DNA of 64,000 nt from Doris montereyensis. Its lineage: Eukaryota; Mollusca; Gastropoda; Nudibranchia; Dorididae. Shown piece by piece: positions 48,701 through 56,170 of the stretch. Where the stretch lies: contig JAXRKP010000059.1 of the NCBI GenBank assembly GCA_037039925.1, positions 245,333 through 309,332 on the forward strand, read 5' to 3'. The notes beneath the pieces are model-generated. The model worked only from the letters and a program-made list of their open reading frames with translations, had not been told where the DNA came from and made no database searches. The number at the start of each line of letters is the position of its first letter. Within the stretch, counting starts at the first letter, position 1. The position numbers and the translations under genes were made by a program.

Positions 48701-51700
48701 CCCTTCATAACTACTGTAAAGTACAACTCGTTCTACTGCCATTGTGTATCACCACGCCCTTCTCTGAAGTGATGCATTTGGTAGAGTAGAATCTAGTTTG
48801 GCTTGGTCATAGATCACGGTCAAACATGCACCACACACACACACGCACACACATACACACAGGCATCACTACTATGTGTGCCTTAGTACTCTTACACTTA
48901 CAGAAATGTTACTGACACTAGTGACACAAAGCTTCTTCTTTATGGGGTTAATGGTACTTTGTAGTAGTATTTGACGCCTATACTTGTGGTCTTTGGACAG
49001 TGCACAAAGCTGAATTTGATACGTATACTACCTCATTATATTATACAAGCATGTTACACCCTGGGTGATACGAGGTTCTTTCTTTCTTTATCAGTTCCCA
49101 TTCTACCTTCCAGTGTATGGGTTTAGATGCCCGAAATGATCTTTCTACAGTCCGCCCTGTCCTGACATTTTTTGTTTCCCTCCGTGAAAGTTAAATTTCT
49201 TTGCATTAATGCCTCTTTTTTATCTTCTTCCCACTTTCTCCGAGGTCTGTCTTTTGGTCTTTTACCTTGAGTTTGAGCACTGTATACTGATTTAGCTATT
49301 CTATTGTCATTCATTCTGTTAACATGCCCAAACCATCTCAGTTGATTCATTTCTATCTTAGTTTTTATGCAATCTGCTTTGGTTTGATCTCTTATTGTCA
49401 TGTTTCTGATTTTGTTTCTTTTAGTTTTCCATACTACTTTTTTTCTTCTTAGATATTTCATTTCAGCTGCCAGTGCTTTACTGTATTCTCTACTGTCTAA
49501 GGTCCAGGTTTCACTGCCACAGAGGAGAGTAGGACAATAAACTGTAAACGGCCATTTTGGTTTTTGTTGACAGTTCTTGCTTACATGCAAATGCCTTTCC
49601 TAAATGGTTATAATAACTTATATATATTGCACTTGCCTTTTTGATTCTCTGGTTGATTTCTTCTCTTAGTTTTCCCTCTGAGTTAATCATTACTCCTAGG
49701 TAATTGTAGCTTTGAACTTGTTCTAAATTCTCCCTCCCCAATTTAAGATTTTGTGTTTTAGCTTCCCTAGTTACTAGCATTGTTTTGGTTTTCTTTGCAT
49801 TTATTCTCATTCCTCTTTTATTTAATTCATTATTCATCATGTTGATATTCGACTGCCGGGCGGTGGACAGGTAGCACCTGTACGGGGAGTAGATGATCCC
49901 GCCCTCCACGAGTCTCCTGCTGCCTTGCAGGCAGGTCTTGGCTGACCAAAGGCTAAGGGAGTTAACCCTGAAAGAAAACAACCTACTGCCTTACAGTCTG
50001 GTCTTGACCGACTTAAGGCTAAGGGAGTTAACCCTGACAGAAAATAACAACCTGCTGCCTTGCAGGCTGGTCTTGAATGACTAAAGGTTAAGGGAGTTAA
50101 CCCTGACAGAAAATAACAAGGCCTGGAAGGGGGCCTCAAAGTTGTGGCCCCACCATCTACCTATGGTACAGTGGGGTAATCCCCAGCTTATCTAAAAACA
50201 AACAGATTCAGAGAAAAATTAATACAATATAACTGGCTTGATCTTTCGAAGACGAACTTGGAAACGAAAACGGGCTGTGATTTTTGAAACATGGAACTTT
50301 AGGGCAATAAATGAGAAAGAGTTAGAATTAGTTGAAGGAATGGAAAAATTCCATGTAGATATTTTGGCCATTATAGAAACAGAAAAAAGGACAAGGAATA
50401 GAAAATGTAGGACCGAATCATATTTATAGAGCTAGAGCAGGAGTAGGCCTCTTAGTGCATAATAGACATGAGAAGCTACTAGAAAGTTGGAAATTTTATT
50501 ATAAGCTCACGGCTATTAGAGGTAAATATTAAACCAAAAGGAAGAGAATTTAAAATATTAATAGCTTATGGACCAAACGAACACGTAGCTAAAGAAGAAA
50601 AAGATATCTTCGAAAACAATTTACAAGTAGCTGCAGAGAATCTTAAACCCAAACAGGAACTAATGCTTTTAGGAGATTTAAATGCGTAGGGCAACAATGT
50701 AGAAATGTCAGGAGGAGTAATAGTTAAAGAAGGAGAGACAACAACTTTTCCAAACGGAGAGAGACTAATAGATTTTTGCCTAAAGAATAACATGAAAATA
50801 TCCAACACCTTTTTTCCTCATAAAGATATCCACAAATATACAAGAGTAAATAAAGACAGGTGGGAAAAGTCAATGATAGACTACATAATAGTCAGCAGCT
50901 CCCTTTTTTACAGTACATTAGATGCAAAGAGTAAACAGAGGAGCAAAAATATTTAGTGATCATCACTTAGTGATTGCCAAAATGAGATTACTGACTGAAG
51001 AAAACAAACAGAAAAGGAAAGAGAAGAAAGCTACTAAACTCAAAATAGAGGAATTAAATAAACCAGTAGTAAAACAGGTATACCAATCTAGGATAAAAAG
51101 ATTTATCAGTGAAAGACAGATGGATCTGAATGATAGCACAATAGAAAAAAAGTGGCAGATGTATAAAGAAACACTCCTCAGTTGTACTGAAGAGGTCTGT
51201 GGTAGGAAACAAATTAAAGGAGATGGGAAAAAAACAGCATGGTCAAGACTAAGATCAAAGAAAAGAAGGATGCCCGGAAGAAATACTTTCAAACAAAGAG
51301 ACCAGAGGATAGAAGGATAGATTACATGAATAAAAGAACTATCGCCAAAGAGGAAGTGAGGAAAGCAAAACAGGAACAATGGGAAGAGTTTGGACAAAGA
51401 CTTCAAGAAAGCTATCAATGAAACCAAATGCTGTTCTGGAGGGCAATGAAGAGTATGAGAAAGACCAAAGCATGCCCAATATGACAAATTAAGAATGCCA
51501 AAGGAGAAATAATGAAAGAAGACAGCGAAATCTTTGAAACATGGAGAAAGCATTTTTACCAATTATATAATCCCTCCAGAACGTATGAAACAAGGAGTAA
51601 AGATCATTTAGTAAGAGTAACAAGTAATCCAGAGGAGACAGCTGAAGTAGATATATCAATGGAAGAAATCCAAACAGCATGAAATTAGGAAAAGCCCCAG

Positions 51701-54700
51701 GAGCAGATCAAGTTTATCCAGAAATGATTAAAAACCAAGGGAGAGAGGCAGACAAACTACTACATGCAATATGCCAACACGCATGGAAGTCCAAACAGGT
51801 GCCAGACGACTGGAAAAAGGGAACGGTAGTATCAATACATAAGAAAGGATCAACTATGGAATGCTTAACCTATAGAGGGATATCACTACTTAGCGTTCCA
51901 GGAAAAGTGTATGCCAGTATACTGGAAATGAGACTAAGAAAAAGAGTAGAGGACCAGATTGAAGAGCATCAGAGTGGATTTAGACCAGGAAGAAGTGTAC
52001 AAGACCACATATTTACAATTAGAGAAATAATTGACTTGCACGTGTGTTTTAATGACTTAGAAAAGGCATTTGACACTGTGAGGAGGGACGAACTATGGCA
52101 TTCCCTGAAAGAACACAATGTAGAGCATAATTTAATAGAAGCCATTAAAAGTTTTACAATAAACCAACATGTGCAGTGAGAGTAGCTGGAAACATATCTG
52201 CAGAATTTGATGTAGATATAGGAGTAAGACAGGGTTGTATCCTAAATCCTCTTTTGTTTATCACATTTATGGATTCAGTCGCAAAAATGAAGAAAATGAA
52301 TGTAGGTATATGGAAGCTCAAACCAGTAAATGTATTAATGCTTTCATTTGCCGATGATTTAGTTCTATTTGGAAAATCAGAAAGTGACCTTCAGTCGAAT
52401 ATCAACATTATGAACAATGAACTAAATAAAAGAGGAATGAGAGTAAATGCAAAGAAAACTAAAACAATGCTAGTAACTAGGAAACCTAAAACACATAATC
52501 TTCAATTGGGCAGGGAGAATTTAGAACAAATTCAAAGCTACAATTATCTACGAATAATGATTAACTCAGAGGGAAAACTAAGAGAAGAAATCAACCAGAG
52601 AATCAGAAAGGCAAGTGTAATATATAACCATCTAGGAAAGGCATTTGTAGGTAAGCAAGAATTGTCAACAAAAACCAAAATGGCAGTATACAATACAGTT
52701 TATTGTCCTACTCTCCTCTATGGCAGTGAAACCTGGACCTTAGACAGTAGAGAATACAGTAGAGTACAGGCAGCTGAAATGAAACATCTAAAAAGAGTAG
52801 TGGGGAAAACTAAAAGTAAAAGAGACAAAATCAGAAACACAACAGTAAGAGATCAAACCAAAGCAGATGGAATAAAAACTAAGATAGAAACAAATCAAAT
52901 GAGATGGTTTGGGCATGTAAAGAGAATGAATGACAATAGAATAGCTAAATCAGTATACAGTGCTAAAGCCCAAGGTAAAAGACCAAAAGGCAGCCTCGGA
53001 GAAAGTGGGAAGAAGATATAAAAGAGGCATTGAAGCATAGAAATTTAACTTTTTTGGAAGGAAACAGAAAGTGCCAGGACAGGGCATCCTGGAGAAAGAT
53101 CATCTCGGGCATCGGAACCCATATACCGGAAGGTAGAATGGGAAATGATAAAGTAAGAAGGAAGATATTCGATTGGAGATCCCTTTCTGATTTTCCAAGC
53201 AGAACTAAATCATCAGCAAAGGAAAGCATTGATACATTTACTGGTTTGAGCTTCCACATACCTACATTCATTTTCTTCATTTTTGAGGCCTTTGCGTGAT
53301 ACGAAGCACAATTATTAAACCTGTCAATATTCGATACTGAAATTAAGCAGGTAAGCTTGCACAGTACAATTTCAACTTTTAATAAAGCCTGTTAAAAATG
53401 GCGGCTTAAGTGAACAAAAATTCTACTCCGAGATGACATGGAAAAATAATGACGTTATCAATAATTAAACATCACTTCTGGTATAAAACTTCCTCATATG
53501 ATAACGATCTTGGGCGCATTTAAAATATGGTTAGTCTTGATGGTCTGGCAACAGAGTCTTTGATGAACAAAAAACAACTAACTCATAATTATATATATAG
53601 ATACAGGAAATAACTGAAGATCAATTTTTTACCCTTGTATGCTTGTACAATTACTTATCATTCTATGTTACTGCATTGCAAATTACAAACTTTGATTACA
53701 TTTCTTTCCCAATCAGGAATTCCTTTGAGCAATGTTCCAGAACTTGACATAAAACAGCTACAGCAATCAATCACACGAGAGCAAGAGAGGGCTCTTCGCT
53801 GGCAGCAACTGTATTTATATGAGCGACGACAGCGAGAACGTGAGAGAGACAATGAAGAACTAGAGGACCAAAGAGAAAGGGCTTTATGGGAGAAAGAAGA
53901 CGAAGAGGAAGATCGGGAACTGCGAAAGCAATGGGAGAAGGAGGAAGAAGAGGAAGACAGAAAGGAAAGGCTGAGATGGGAACAAGAAGAGGTAGAGGAG
54001 GATAAGAGGGACAGAGAACGCTGGGAGCGCGAAAAGGCAAAAGTTAGCTTTGAGGAGTGCTTCAAGGTGGTCAGCGCAAACCTAACTGGAATGGTGCAGA
54101 ATGTGTTGAAATGGAACACCACAAGGCTACAAGACTTGCAAACTTGTCCATGCTCATGTCAAGCGTGGCAGAACTGAAAGAGTCGGTAGTCCAGTCTGTC
54201 AAGCAGCTGAGAAAAGCACAGAGATGGCTTCCACAGGAACAGAGAAAGCCGAATATAAGAACAAGGAAAAAAATGAAGAGGTACTCTTTAACCAAAAATC
54301 TGTTTCAGAATATCTGCAGAGCGCTTTGAGAGGCTTGAAATCTGAGGTTAATAACATTCTGTCTTTCAAAGAGGACGAAAATCAAGGGTCTGAGCAAGAG
54401 AATGAAACGCAGCCCAAATCTCAGTCTGAAAATGATGGGGATGATTATCACTCTAGTGGTGATGATAATGGAGCTGATCACGGGAAGTGGCGTAAAGCCT
54501 TCAAGAACCTGGTGAAGATGACCAGTAAATCCTTGAGACGTTTTGGCAAGGAAATTGCTCACACCTGGAAAATGTGAAATCTGCTTTTAAAAGCAAGAAA
54601 GCTCAGCATCAAGACATAGAAAAAGAAACCCAATTTAAGGCTTTCTCTCCTGAACTGGTCAAGAATATGTGTAAGGGATTGTATGTGCCTGATCAAATTG

Positions 54701-56170
54701 TGAAGGGGGAAATAACATTGGCTCAGTGGCAGTTGATGTTGGATGTCAGTGTGCACAGAACGACGCTACACATGGTACAAAAACGTTCTGAGTAAACCCT
54801 GTGAGGTGTTAGGCATCTACAGCTATGCATGCAACATTGATCACGTCATGCTGGAACAGGAAATAAATCAGCTGCTGAGAAACGTGGAGACTCTTATAAA
54901 GAAAGACAACGTAAAGCTGTCTCTCGTTTCATCCTTTGGTTACAAGGCGAGGAAAAGGAGACTGGAAGAACTTCAAGACTTTTGGGATACCTGGGGAGAT
55001 CATGAGTTTCTGATGAAACCCGACAGAGAGTGGGCCCGCTGTAGACTGAAATGGTGGTCCGATGTTTTGAATGGCGGTAATCTTTACAATGATGATTCTT
55101 GTAGGTCTGTGAATCTTTTTGCCCTGTTTGAGGGACTCATTGAAAAAGACGCTCAGAGAACAATTGTAAAGCAGGCTATGGATGAATCAGAGCCACCATT
55201 GTCCAATCAGGAAGATGTCAGTGTAGATAAAATTGAGGATGACACAAATGTAAATGTCGACAATGAAGTATATGAAGAGAAGACGTCTGGAGAAGATTCA
55301 AAGGACACGCTCATTGAAGATCATGAGGATTTTGATCAAACTAATTTTAGCTATGATGATGACGATGATGATGGTGATGATGGTGATGATGATGATGATG
55401 ATGATAATGATGACAACGGTGAAAACGATGAAGAAGGAGAAAAGGAGGAAGAAAAAGATAGAAAACCTTTTGTGTATGACCATTTTGTCCTTGGTACGCT
55501 TGATCATGCTGAAATTGAAGATGCTGCAAATGATACCTTTGATGATACAGCATCCACTGTGATCCATCATGATGAAGATAGCACTGAGGATGAAGAAAAT
55601 GAATTTTCTGAAAGGGACTGGTTGTTGGAGAGAGCTCAGCACCGGCTTCAATTACGCAGGGACAAAGAAAAGGCTAGTTGGTTCTCAGAGCGTGCCGCCC
55701 AAAGAGGGAAGTTAAGACAGATGAACAGGGAAACATCACCGGAGTGGTCACTTGAGAAAGCTCGACTCAGAGAGGCTCTGCGAAAGAAGGAGCATGAAGC
55801 AGATTGGATCTTTGACAGAGCCAAACATCGTCGAGAAAAGCACATTGATAAATGGGCAAAATATGCCAACGATAAAGAGAGGAAGAAAGCACATAAAACA
55901 CAGGACTTCAAGCGATTGCCTACGTTTGATGAAGAATCGTCACATTCATCAGGGTTCAAACGGCATCAGGACCCGCAGCGAAGACAAAAATGGCAAAAGA
56001 AGTGGAAAAAGGGGAACAACAAACATAGGCATTCTCATAGCCGCCATTCTACTAAACACGGTCAACGTTGTCAAAAGGGGAAAAAGTGCAGAGGGAGGAA
56101 AAGAGAAAAGTTTGGAGGACATATAAAAAGATTTGTGCGTCAGGTATTTGCAGCAATTTCCAATCCATGA
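30650..56170 (+). CDS. CCPG1: CCPG1/PBXIP1-family single-pass ER membrane protein (gene span, ten exons, 5' end missing)
   Basis: Ten exons with AG/GT borders join in consistent phase: 30650-30761, 31689-31727, 32722-32850, 34636-34791, 35848-36170, 39254-39345, 42702-42749, 45346-45516, 47663-47795 and 53717-56170. They give about 1,215 residues after an unseen first exon, longer than the ~750 residues of vertebrate CCPG1. The N-terminal DSxxTDSSIEVVSFEGQD region, a FIR-like DESDFICLD motif, one membrane helix and a coiled coil ending ITREQERALRWQQLY match the family (human: FEQQRSDLWERLY) in order. A basic helical block (WRKAFKNLVKMTSKS) and a cysteine-containing GIYSYAC segment follow. CCPG1 acts in the ER membrane as an ER-phagy receptor, and PBXIP1 is its paralogue. 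Five single-base frame changes interrupt the frame (about 36.04, 54.13, 54.22, 54.57 and 54.76 kb). Membership is well supported; function is inferred from the family. Confidence 0.75.
30965..31095 (+). mobile_element. (AAAC)-type short interspersed repeat, copy
   Basis: It shares TTTCCTTTCCTTCTTTCAC, CTTGCTGTTTTCTCTAAATT, the GAGATCACCACAATGGTGG block and a GGGGTAAATTTAAACGAAAC end with copies at 31.5 and 38.1 kb. It lies in the intron after the first recognised exon. Confidence 0.65.
31495..31660 (+). mobile_element. (AAAC)-type short interspersed repeat, copy
   Basis: It has the same modules in the same order: GGTACTGGTAGGTCC, TTTCCTTTTACTCTTTC, GAGATCACCACAGTGGTGG and an AATTAAACAAAATC tail. 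It immediately precedes the 39-bp exon at 31,689. Confidence 0.65.
31689..31727 (+). CDS. CCPG1: CCPG1-like exon 2: short acidic linker
   Basis: A 39-bp phase 1-1 exon with acceptor TTCTGTTTAATTTAG and donor GAAG|GTGAGC. It encodes DKDGEESKPALLE. It was chosen because it keeps the frame between exons 1 and 3 and both splice sites match consensus. Reading through the donor meets a stop within 25 codons. At 13 residues it is too short for homology support on its own. Confidence 0.6.
31952..32201 (-). mobile_element. tRNA-derived SINE (family b, copy 1)
   Basis: On the minus strand a tRNA-like head (TTGGCTGAGTGGCTAGGCTG A-box region; GGGTTCGAATCCC B box at 32,134-32,146) is followed by a body. 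The body contains GTGTCAGACTAGCAGTCTGT, CCAGGAGGTGATTATTATAA and AAACTGGGATAAG. The same head and body occur at 45,867-46,121. The head resembles a Leu/Ser-type tRNA, and the body shows it is a SINE, not a tRNA gene. Confidence 0.8.
32722..32850 (+). CDS. CCPG1: CCPG1-like exon 3: cytosolic acidic region
   Basis: The acceptor is at CAGTGCTGCAG (32,721) and the donor TCTG|GTAAGA at 32,851; phase 1-1. It encodes EKNVDEQLRPTEEAPMSVHG and continues DEPSISAISSDPVGDNQSVKDDS. An AG eleven bases upstream would break the frame, which decides the acceptor. It is a low-complexity, Asp/Glu/Ser-rich, predicted disordered segment, as expected for the cytosolic part of the family. Confidence 0.7.
32900..33636 (-). 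mobile_element. piggyBac-like non-autonomous element 1 (TTAA flanks, ~20-bp TIRs)
   Basis: TTAA at 32,896-32,899 and 33,637-33,640 flank a 737-bp element. Its ends are CTGATTCAGGCCCACAGCCC and, read inward on the other strand, CTGATTCAGTCCCACGAGCC. Near the right end the minus strand begins an open frame MSESESRSSSNNNESDLEEH that continues with SRSSRKRRLVELDDS before breaking up. It resembles the acidic, low-complexity N-terminus of a piggyBac-type transposase. The element lies in the intron between exons 3 and 4. Confidence 0.65.
34340..34490 (+). mobile_element. LINE 3' end with (ATT)n tail
   Basis: It contains TGTAAAGCGCCGTTGAGCAG, then GGCTTTATAAATGCAGTG and TTATTTATTTTATTATT. This is the usual CR1/L2-like 3' UTR end with a trinucleotide tail (about nine ATT at 34,459-34,487). 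Only the 3' end remains. Confidence 0.6.
34636..34791 (+). CDS. CCPG1: CCPG1-like exon 4: FIP200-interacting-region-like motif
   Basis: The acceptor is CATCCTCTCCAG at 34,635 and the donor GAAG|GTCCGT at 34,792; phase 1-1. It encodes GDESDFICLDADDNVEEN and continues to FNFFRQE. The DESDFICLD stretch closely resembles the vertebrate CCPG1 FIR core DDSDIVTLE: acidic residues, Ser-Asp, two hydrophobics, any residue, Leu, then an acidic residue. The donor is weaker than the others but is required by phase. Confidence 0.72.
34880..35270. repeat. Degenerate ~115-bp tandem repeat (about 3.5 copies)
   Basis: Blocks CCCGATTTCATGACAAAGTC, CCAACCAATAGCCTTCT, CGAAACACTTATTCCAC and AACTAATTTTCTGGTGGAAA recur in the same order three to four times with insertions and deletions. 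It lies in the intron between exons 4 and 5. Confidence 0.75.
35848..36170 (+). CDS. CCPG1: CCPG1-like exon 5: acidic region and transmembrane helix (one frameshift)
   Basis: The acceptor is TTTTATTCTTACAG at 35,847 and the donor ATGG|GTAAGG at 36,171. The first about 60 codons are strongly acidic (RRRDDDDNQSDIDSMADLDD, DETESSVEDAVDDRIESEQS). The reading frame must then change once, about 36,030-36,055, to give NNRLSTLLNATVVLAAILTM and GISLGIIMG, a roughly 22-residue hydrophobic helix after a basic stop-transfer-like segment. This matches the CCPG1 membrane anchor (LNKCVILALVIAISMGFG). The shift behaves as a missing base. Both parts are in phase with their neighbours on either side, supporting a sequence error or a lesion rather than an intron. 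Confidence 0.75.
37469..37492. repeat. (GA)n microsatellite
   Basis: About twelve GA units, with further GAGAGA tracts to about 37,560. Confidence 0.8.
38143..38278 (+). mobile_element. (AAAC)-type short interspersed repeat, copy
   Basis: It contains GGGTGCTACTGGTAGGTTTC, TTTCCTTTTCCTCTTT, CTTGCTGTTTACTTTCACTT, GAGATCA and a tail of AAAACAAACAAACAA. It is the most complete 5' portion among the copies seen. Confidence 0.6.
39254..39345 (+). CDS. CCPG1: CCPG1-like exon 6: post-membrane helical segment
   Basis: The acceptor is TTTCCTTTTATTAG at 39,253 and the donor CTGAG|GTGATC at 39,346. It enters at phase 1 and leaves at phase 0. It encodes AGDLEIEEWQRAYDGQVKKT and then LEIEDRLFKAE, an amphipathic helix immediately after the membrane segment and lumenal by family topology. 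Confidence 0.7.
39606..42454 (-). mobile_element. RTE-like LINE, copy 3, both termini present, perfect 12-bp TSD
   Basis: TGATAAGACGGT occurs at 39,594-39,605 and 42,455-42,466, immediately bordering the element. The minus strand has, from the right, the 5' terminus CCGGCCAGTGGATAGGTA and two 5' monomers (42,255-42,400). Endonuclease pieces (VLGDFNTRVGNNIETPGGVI, MIDYIIVSSSLF) and RT pieces (GTVVPIHKKGSTIECSNYRG, LRKRVEDQFEEHQNGFRTGR, a HDLVLFGKS block in place of ADDLVLFG) follow. The 3' end is GATAAAGAAAGAAAG. Internal deletions and frameshifts leave 2,849 bp against about 3.3 kb in copy 4. It lies in the intron between exons 6 and 7. Confidence 0.9.
42702..42749 (+). CDS. CCPG1: CCPG1-like exon 7: 16-residue exon
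   Basis: A phase 0-0 exon of 48 bp with acceptor TTTTGCATCCATAG and a strong donor GCA|GTAAGT. It encodes LNYASFDEVLNTFVSA. It is supported by splice signals and frame continuity only. Confidence 0.6.
42890..45012. repeat. 37-bp minisatellite (~55 copies)
   Basis: The unit is ATTCCATTATGCAATCATTC followed by TCATCTCTCACCTCAGG, 37 bp, with ordered variant blocks. CTCGTCTCTCACCTCAGGGT dominates early (43.0-43.6 kb), CATCTGTCACCTCAGGATT around 43.7-43.9, CTTAACTCAGGATCCCATT around 44.16-44.75, and CTGTCACCTTAGGATT at 44.78-44.98. The open frames over it (LxSHLRVPLCNHS-type peptides) are artefacts. It lies between exons 7 and 8. Confidence 0.95.
45346..45516 (+). CDS. CCPG1: CCPG1-like exon 8: lumenal helical segment with Cys pair
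   Basis: A phase 0-0 exon of 171 bp with acceptor TCTTTTTTTACAG and donor GTGAG|GTAACT. It encodes QKLGEPVTAFLMSLETVVND, YKKCKEAHRYMPSHDCQI and IILANIQQSVLGLKPSSGE. The acceptor could be three bases downstream (AG/CAG ambiguity), which would drop one Gln. The frame has no stop, and composition is unlike the flanking repeats. Confidence 0.72.
45545..45822. repeat. 42-bp minisatellite (~6.5 copies)
   Basis: The unit is TTTCAGTGAGATGACATGTG followed by TAACATGTACCGGTATGTTTAA, 42 bp apart. It begins about 30 bp after the donor of exon 8. An open frame on each strand encodes a 14-residue repeat and is an artefact. Confidence 0.9.
45867..46121 (-). mobile_element. tRNA-derived SINE (family b, copy 2)
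   Basis: It is a diverged copy of the element at 31,952-32,201, same orientation. It has a head with ATGAGGTCCTGTGTTCAAAT (decayed B box), and a body with GTGTCAGATTAGCATTTTGT and CCAGGAGGTGATTATTATCA. It is intronic. Confidence 0.75.
46148..47078 (-). mobile_element. piggyBac-like element 2 with transposase N-terminal remnant (TTAA flanks, 13-bp TIRs)
   Basis: TTAA at 46,144-46,147 and 47,079-47,082 flank a 931-bp element whose ends are CTCACTCACTACC in perfect inverted repeat. On the minus strand from about 46,810 it reads MASNSRPRRN, then a frame change to DGSDIDDSDLDDSDSDPTFF and DETAPSDRKRRRLQLL, an acidic N-terminus like those of PGBD/piggyBac transposases. The catalytic domain is absent. 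Near the right end are three GAGGCCGAC-containing subterminal repeats, two with palindromic CACATGTGTG and CTACGCGTCGG cores. It lies between exons 8 and 9. Confidence 0.75.
47663..47795 (+). CDS. CCPG1: CCPG1-like exon 9: acidic linker
   Basis: The acceptor is TATCTCTTATTCACAG and the donor AAAG|GTATTT; phase 0 in, 1 out. It encodes NEKEVTLSKSFHDVDRSSGS, then DYRILPEISVTENGREDVNE and DIPK. It leaves one base that completes the first Gly of the last exon. Confidence 0.7.
47937..48261 (+). mobile_element. tRNA-derived SINE (family a, copy 2)
   Basis: It has the same order of blocks as 14,190-14,518: CTCCAAAGACAAGGTGTTG, GTGGGTTCGGGCC (degenerate B box), GTAGGTGGATAGACA, TTTGTGCATGTTAAAGATCC and a GGGTAAAATCCAAATTAAAA tail. 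CATGGTCGTT before it and CACGGTCATT after it are plausible target-site duplications. It is intronic between exons 9 and 10. Confidence 0.7.
48510..48742. repeat. ~73-bp tandem repeat (3 copies)
   Basis: The unit contains TTCTACTGCCATCCGTCAAT, AATTTGAGGCATTTCATTAA and TGTCCCTTCATAACTACTGT. Copies start near 48,512, 48,585 and 48,658. Confidence 0.9.
48752..48930. mobile_element. Interspersed repeat of unknown class, second copy
   Basis: It is similar to 25,325-25,500 in the blocks around GGTAGAGTAGAATC, CTTGGTCATAGATCAC, and CATCACTACTATGTGTG, with a CACACACGCACACA insertion between. It is in the same orientation as the 25.3 kb copy. Confidence 0.45.
49074..53295 (-). mobile_element. RTE-like LINE, copy 5, split by a nested copy of its own family
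   Basis: The element occupies 49,074-49,855 and 53,176-53,295. GTGATACGA at 49,065-49,073 and 53,296-53,304 is its target-site duplication. The minus strand encodes the C-terminal third (CGSETWTLDSREYSK, KIRNMTIRDQTKADC, QLRWFGHVNRMNDNRIAKS) and the KTKTMLVTREAKTQNL block. It ends in (AAAG)n next to the left duplication. It is 5'-truncated near 53,295. The + strand full-length copy at 49,856-53,163 interrupts it. Confidence 0.85.
49856..53163 (+). mobile_element. RTE-like LINE, copy 4, full length (~3.3 kb), nested insertion
   Basis: GATATTCGACTG (49,844-49,855) and GATATTCGATTG (53,164-53,175) flank it as a 12-bp duplication with one difference. The 5' terminus is CCGGGCGGTGGACAGGTAG, then three 66-69-bp monomers (49,917-50,120). 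Endonuclease pieces run from about 50,270 (VDILAIIETE, NNVEMSGGVIVKEGE, MIDYIIVSSSLF). RT lies at 51,679-53,021 (GADQVYPEMIKNQG, TVVSIHKKGSTMECLTYRGI, NDLEKAFDTVRRDELWHSL, IGVRQGCILNPLLF, FADDLVLFGKS), with a C-terminal TKIETNQMRWFGHVKRMN. The catalytic FADD box is intact. A few frameshifts and stops in the endonuclease part make autonomous activity unlikely. The 3' end is GATAAAGTAAGAAGGAA. Confidence 0.92.
53717..56170 (+). CDS. CCPG1: CCPG1-like last exon: coiled coil, acidic stretch, W-x3-RA repeats, basic tail (four frameshifts)
   Basis: The acceptor is TTCTTTCCCAATCAG at 53,716; the stop TGA is at 56,168-56,170. In order: GIPLSNVPELDIKQL with REQERALRWQQLYLYERRQ; a charged Glu/Arg coiled coil to about 54,040; and an amphipathic region with SSVAELKESVVQSVKQLRK. 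A basic helix (KWRKAFKNLVKMTSKSLRRF) and a Cys-containing domain (KPCEVLGIYSYACNIDHVM, then RLEELQDFWDTWGDHEFL) come next. An Asp-rich run encoded by GAT repeats (55,355-55,430) follows. Four copies of a W-x3-[RK]-A motif lie at about 55,610-55,850, then a His/Lys/Arg-rich tail. The frame changes about 54,130, 54,220, 54,570 (all missing a base) and 54,760 (extra base); one lies in an A run. Without these shifts the exon is stop-free for over 800 codons. Confidence 0.75.
55355..55430 (+). repeat. GAT-rich coding microsatellite (Asp run)
   Basis: (GATGATGAC/GATGGT)n inside the last exon encodes a run of Asp with Gly and Asn. The acidic stretch is followed by a Glu/Lys run. The other frames over it (MMMVMM, HHHHH) are artefacts. 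Confidence 0.85.

Noticed and set aside
54057..54329. Separate small genes in other frames of the last CCPG1-like exon
   Set aside because: They are successive pieces of one protein separated by single-base frame changes; each begins where the previous conserved reading ends.
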